NCBI RefSeq assembly: GCF_040436345.1
Contig: NC_133225.1
Span: forward strand, 27,690,040 to 27,754,039
Length of the DNA: 64,000 bases
Reading direction: 5' to 3'
DNA from: Pagrus major
Lineage: Eukaryota; Chordata; Actinopteri; Spariformes; Sparidae
Under the pieces are notes generated by a model that had not been told where the DNA came from, ran no database searches, and saw nothing but the letters and a program-made list of their open reading frames with translations. The translations under genes and the position numbers were made by a program. Positions 63,572 through 64,000 of this stretch are shown here, one piece after another. How positions within the stretch are numbered: position 1 is the stretch's first letter; every line of letters begins with the position of its first letter.

Positions 63572-64000
63572 CTCAAGCCTTTGACAAAGCTGCTGATCCA
63601 CAACAATGTAGTCCCCTCTCGACTCTAATTCTCAGACTGATCAGGATCCTTTACGGTTCTAATAAAGTGTCCAGTCAGATGTCGAGGGTCTGCAGATCCA
63701 ATCCAGCCCGAGAGGGGAAGCGCTGTATCCAGAGTAGCCAGTGACCATCTGCGTGAATACTGGAGAGGGTGGGAAGCTCTCACTGCCATAGATGTTACCA
63801 CCGATGCTTCATGTGAGCTACCTCACTCCTGTCCTGTTCTGTACTCACTTCCTTTCTCATCGACCCGTCTCAATCCCGCCGACTGAGCTAATCCTGCCGT
63901 AGGTCACACTGAAATTAGCTTATCTCCGCCTCAGTTTAGCAGCCACAGGTTTATTTAACCTCTGAGGATGTGTCAGTGAGCAGAGGCCACAAACGTCAGA
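63572..64000 (-). other. 5' flank of the slc25a24-like gene
   Basis: Upstream minus-strand sequence has an in-frame TGA 51-53 bases before the chosen ATG and no EF-hand-like frame. It probably holds the 5' UTR and promoter. No TATA box was identified. Confidence 0.45.

Overview
This window is nuclear DNA from a ray-finned fish, most likely a percomorph teleost. The genes are split by many short GT-AG introns. Dinucleotide microsatellites are dense and fish-type dispersed repeats are abundant. The encoded proteins read as teleost versions of vertebrate genes. Nothing prokaryotic (operons, CRISPR arrays, insertion sequences) is present.

Six protein-coding genes can be reconstructed exon by exon. 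From left to right they are: ceruloplasmin cp (minus, 24 coding exons, 5130-18368); a TM4SF1/TM4SF18-like L6 tetraspanin-like gene (minus, 4 exons, 21586-28041); a YwrD-type gamma-glutamyltransferase (minus, 11 exons found, first exon missing, 31674-43784); tm4sf4 (plus, 5 exons, 47176-52470); tmem69 (plus, 2 coding exons, 56043-56987); and a mitochondrial ATP-Mg/phosphate-type carrier related to slc25a24/slc25a41 (minus, 7 exons, 59484-63571). In the spliced models every exon junction is phase-compatible.

The cp / tm4sf18 / tm4sf4 order matches, from memory, the human 3q24-q25 block CP-TM4SF18-TM4SF1-TM4SF4. That supports calling the multicopper oxidase ceruloplasmin rather than hephaestin, as does the lack of a C-terminal membrane segment. 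In this fish a YwrD-type GGT gene sits where TM4SF1 lies in mammals.

The most interesting observation is inside ceruloplasmin. The domain 4 type-1 copper site has lost its two His ligands and its Cys ligand (to Asn, Ser and Asn). The domain 2 site, which in human ceruloplasmin has a Leu in the axial position, here carries Met and a complete set of iron-site residues. The layout of redox copper and iron sites therefore differs from the human enzyme. Other points of note are the EF-hand-free carrier, exons of ggt, tm4sf4 and cp that abut UG or CA repeats, and three strong inverted repeats (a 150-bp AT-cored palindrome, a roughly 267-bp fold-back element and a perfect 32-bp hairpin).

The rest is intergenic or intronic sequence filled with hAT-like and other fish MITE-type repeats, one decayed LINE reverse-transcriptase fragment and simple repeats. 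I found no convincing wholly new system.
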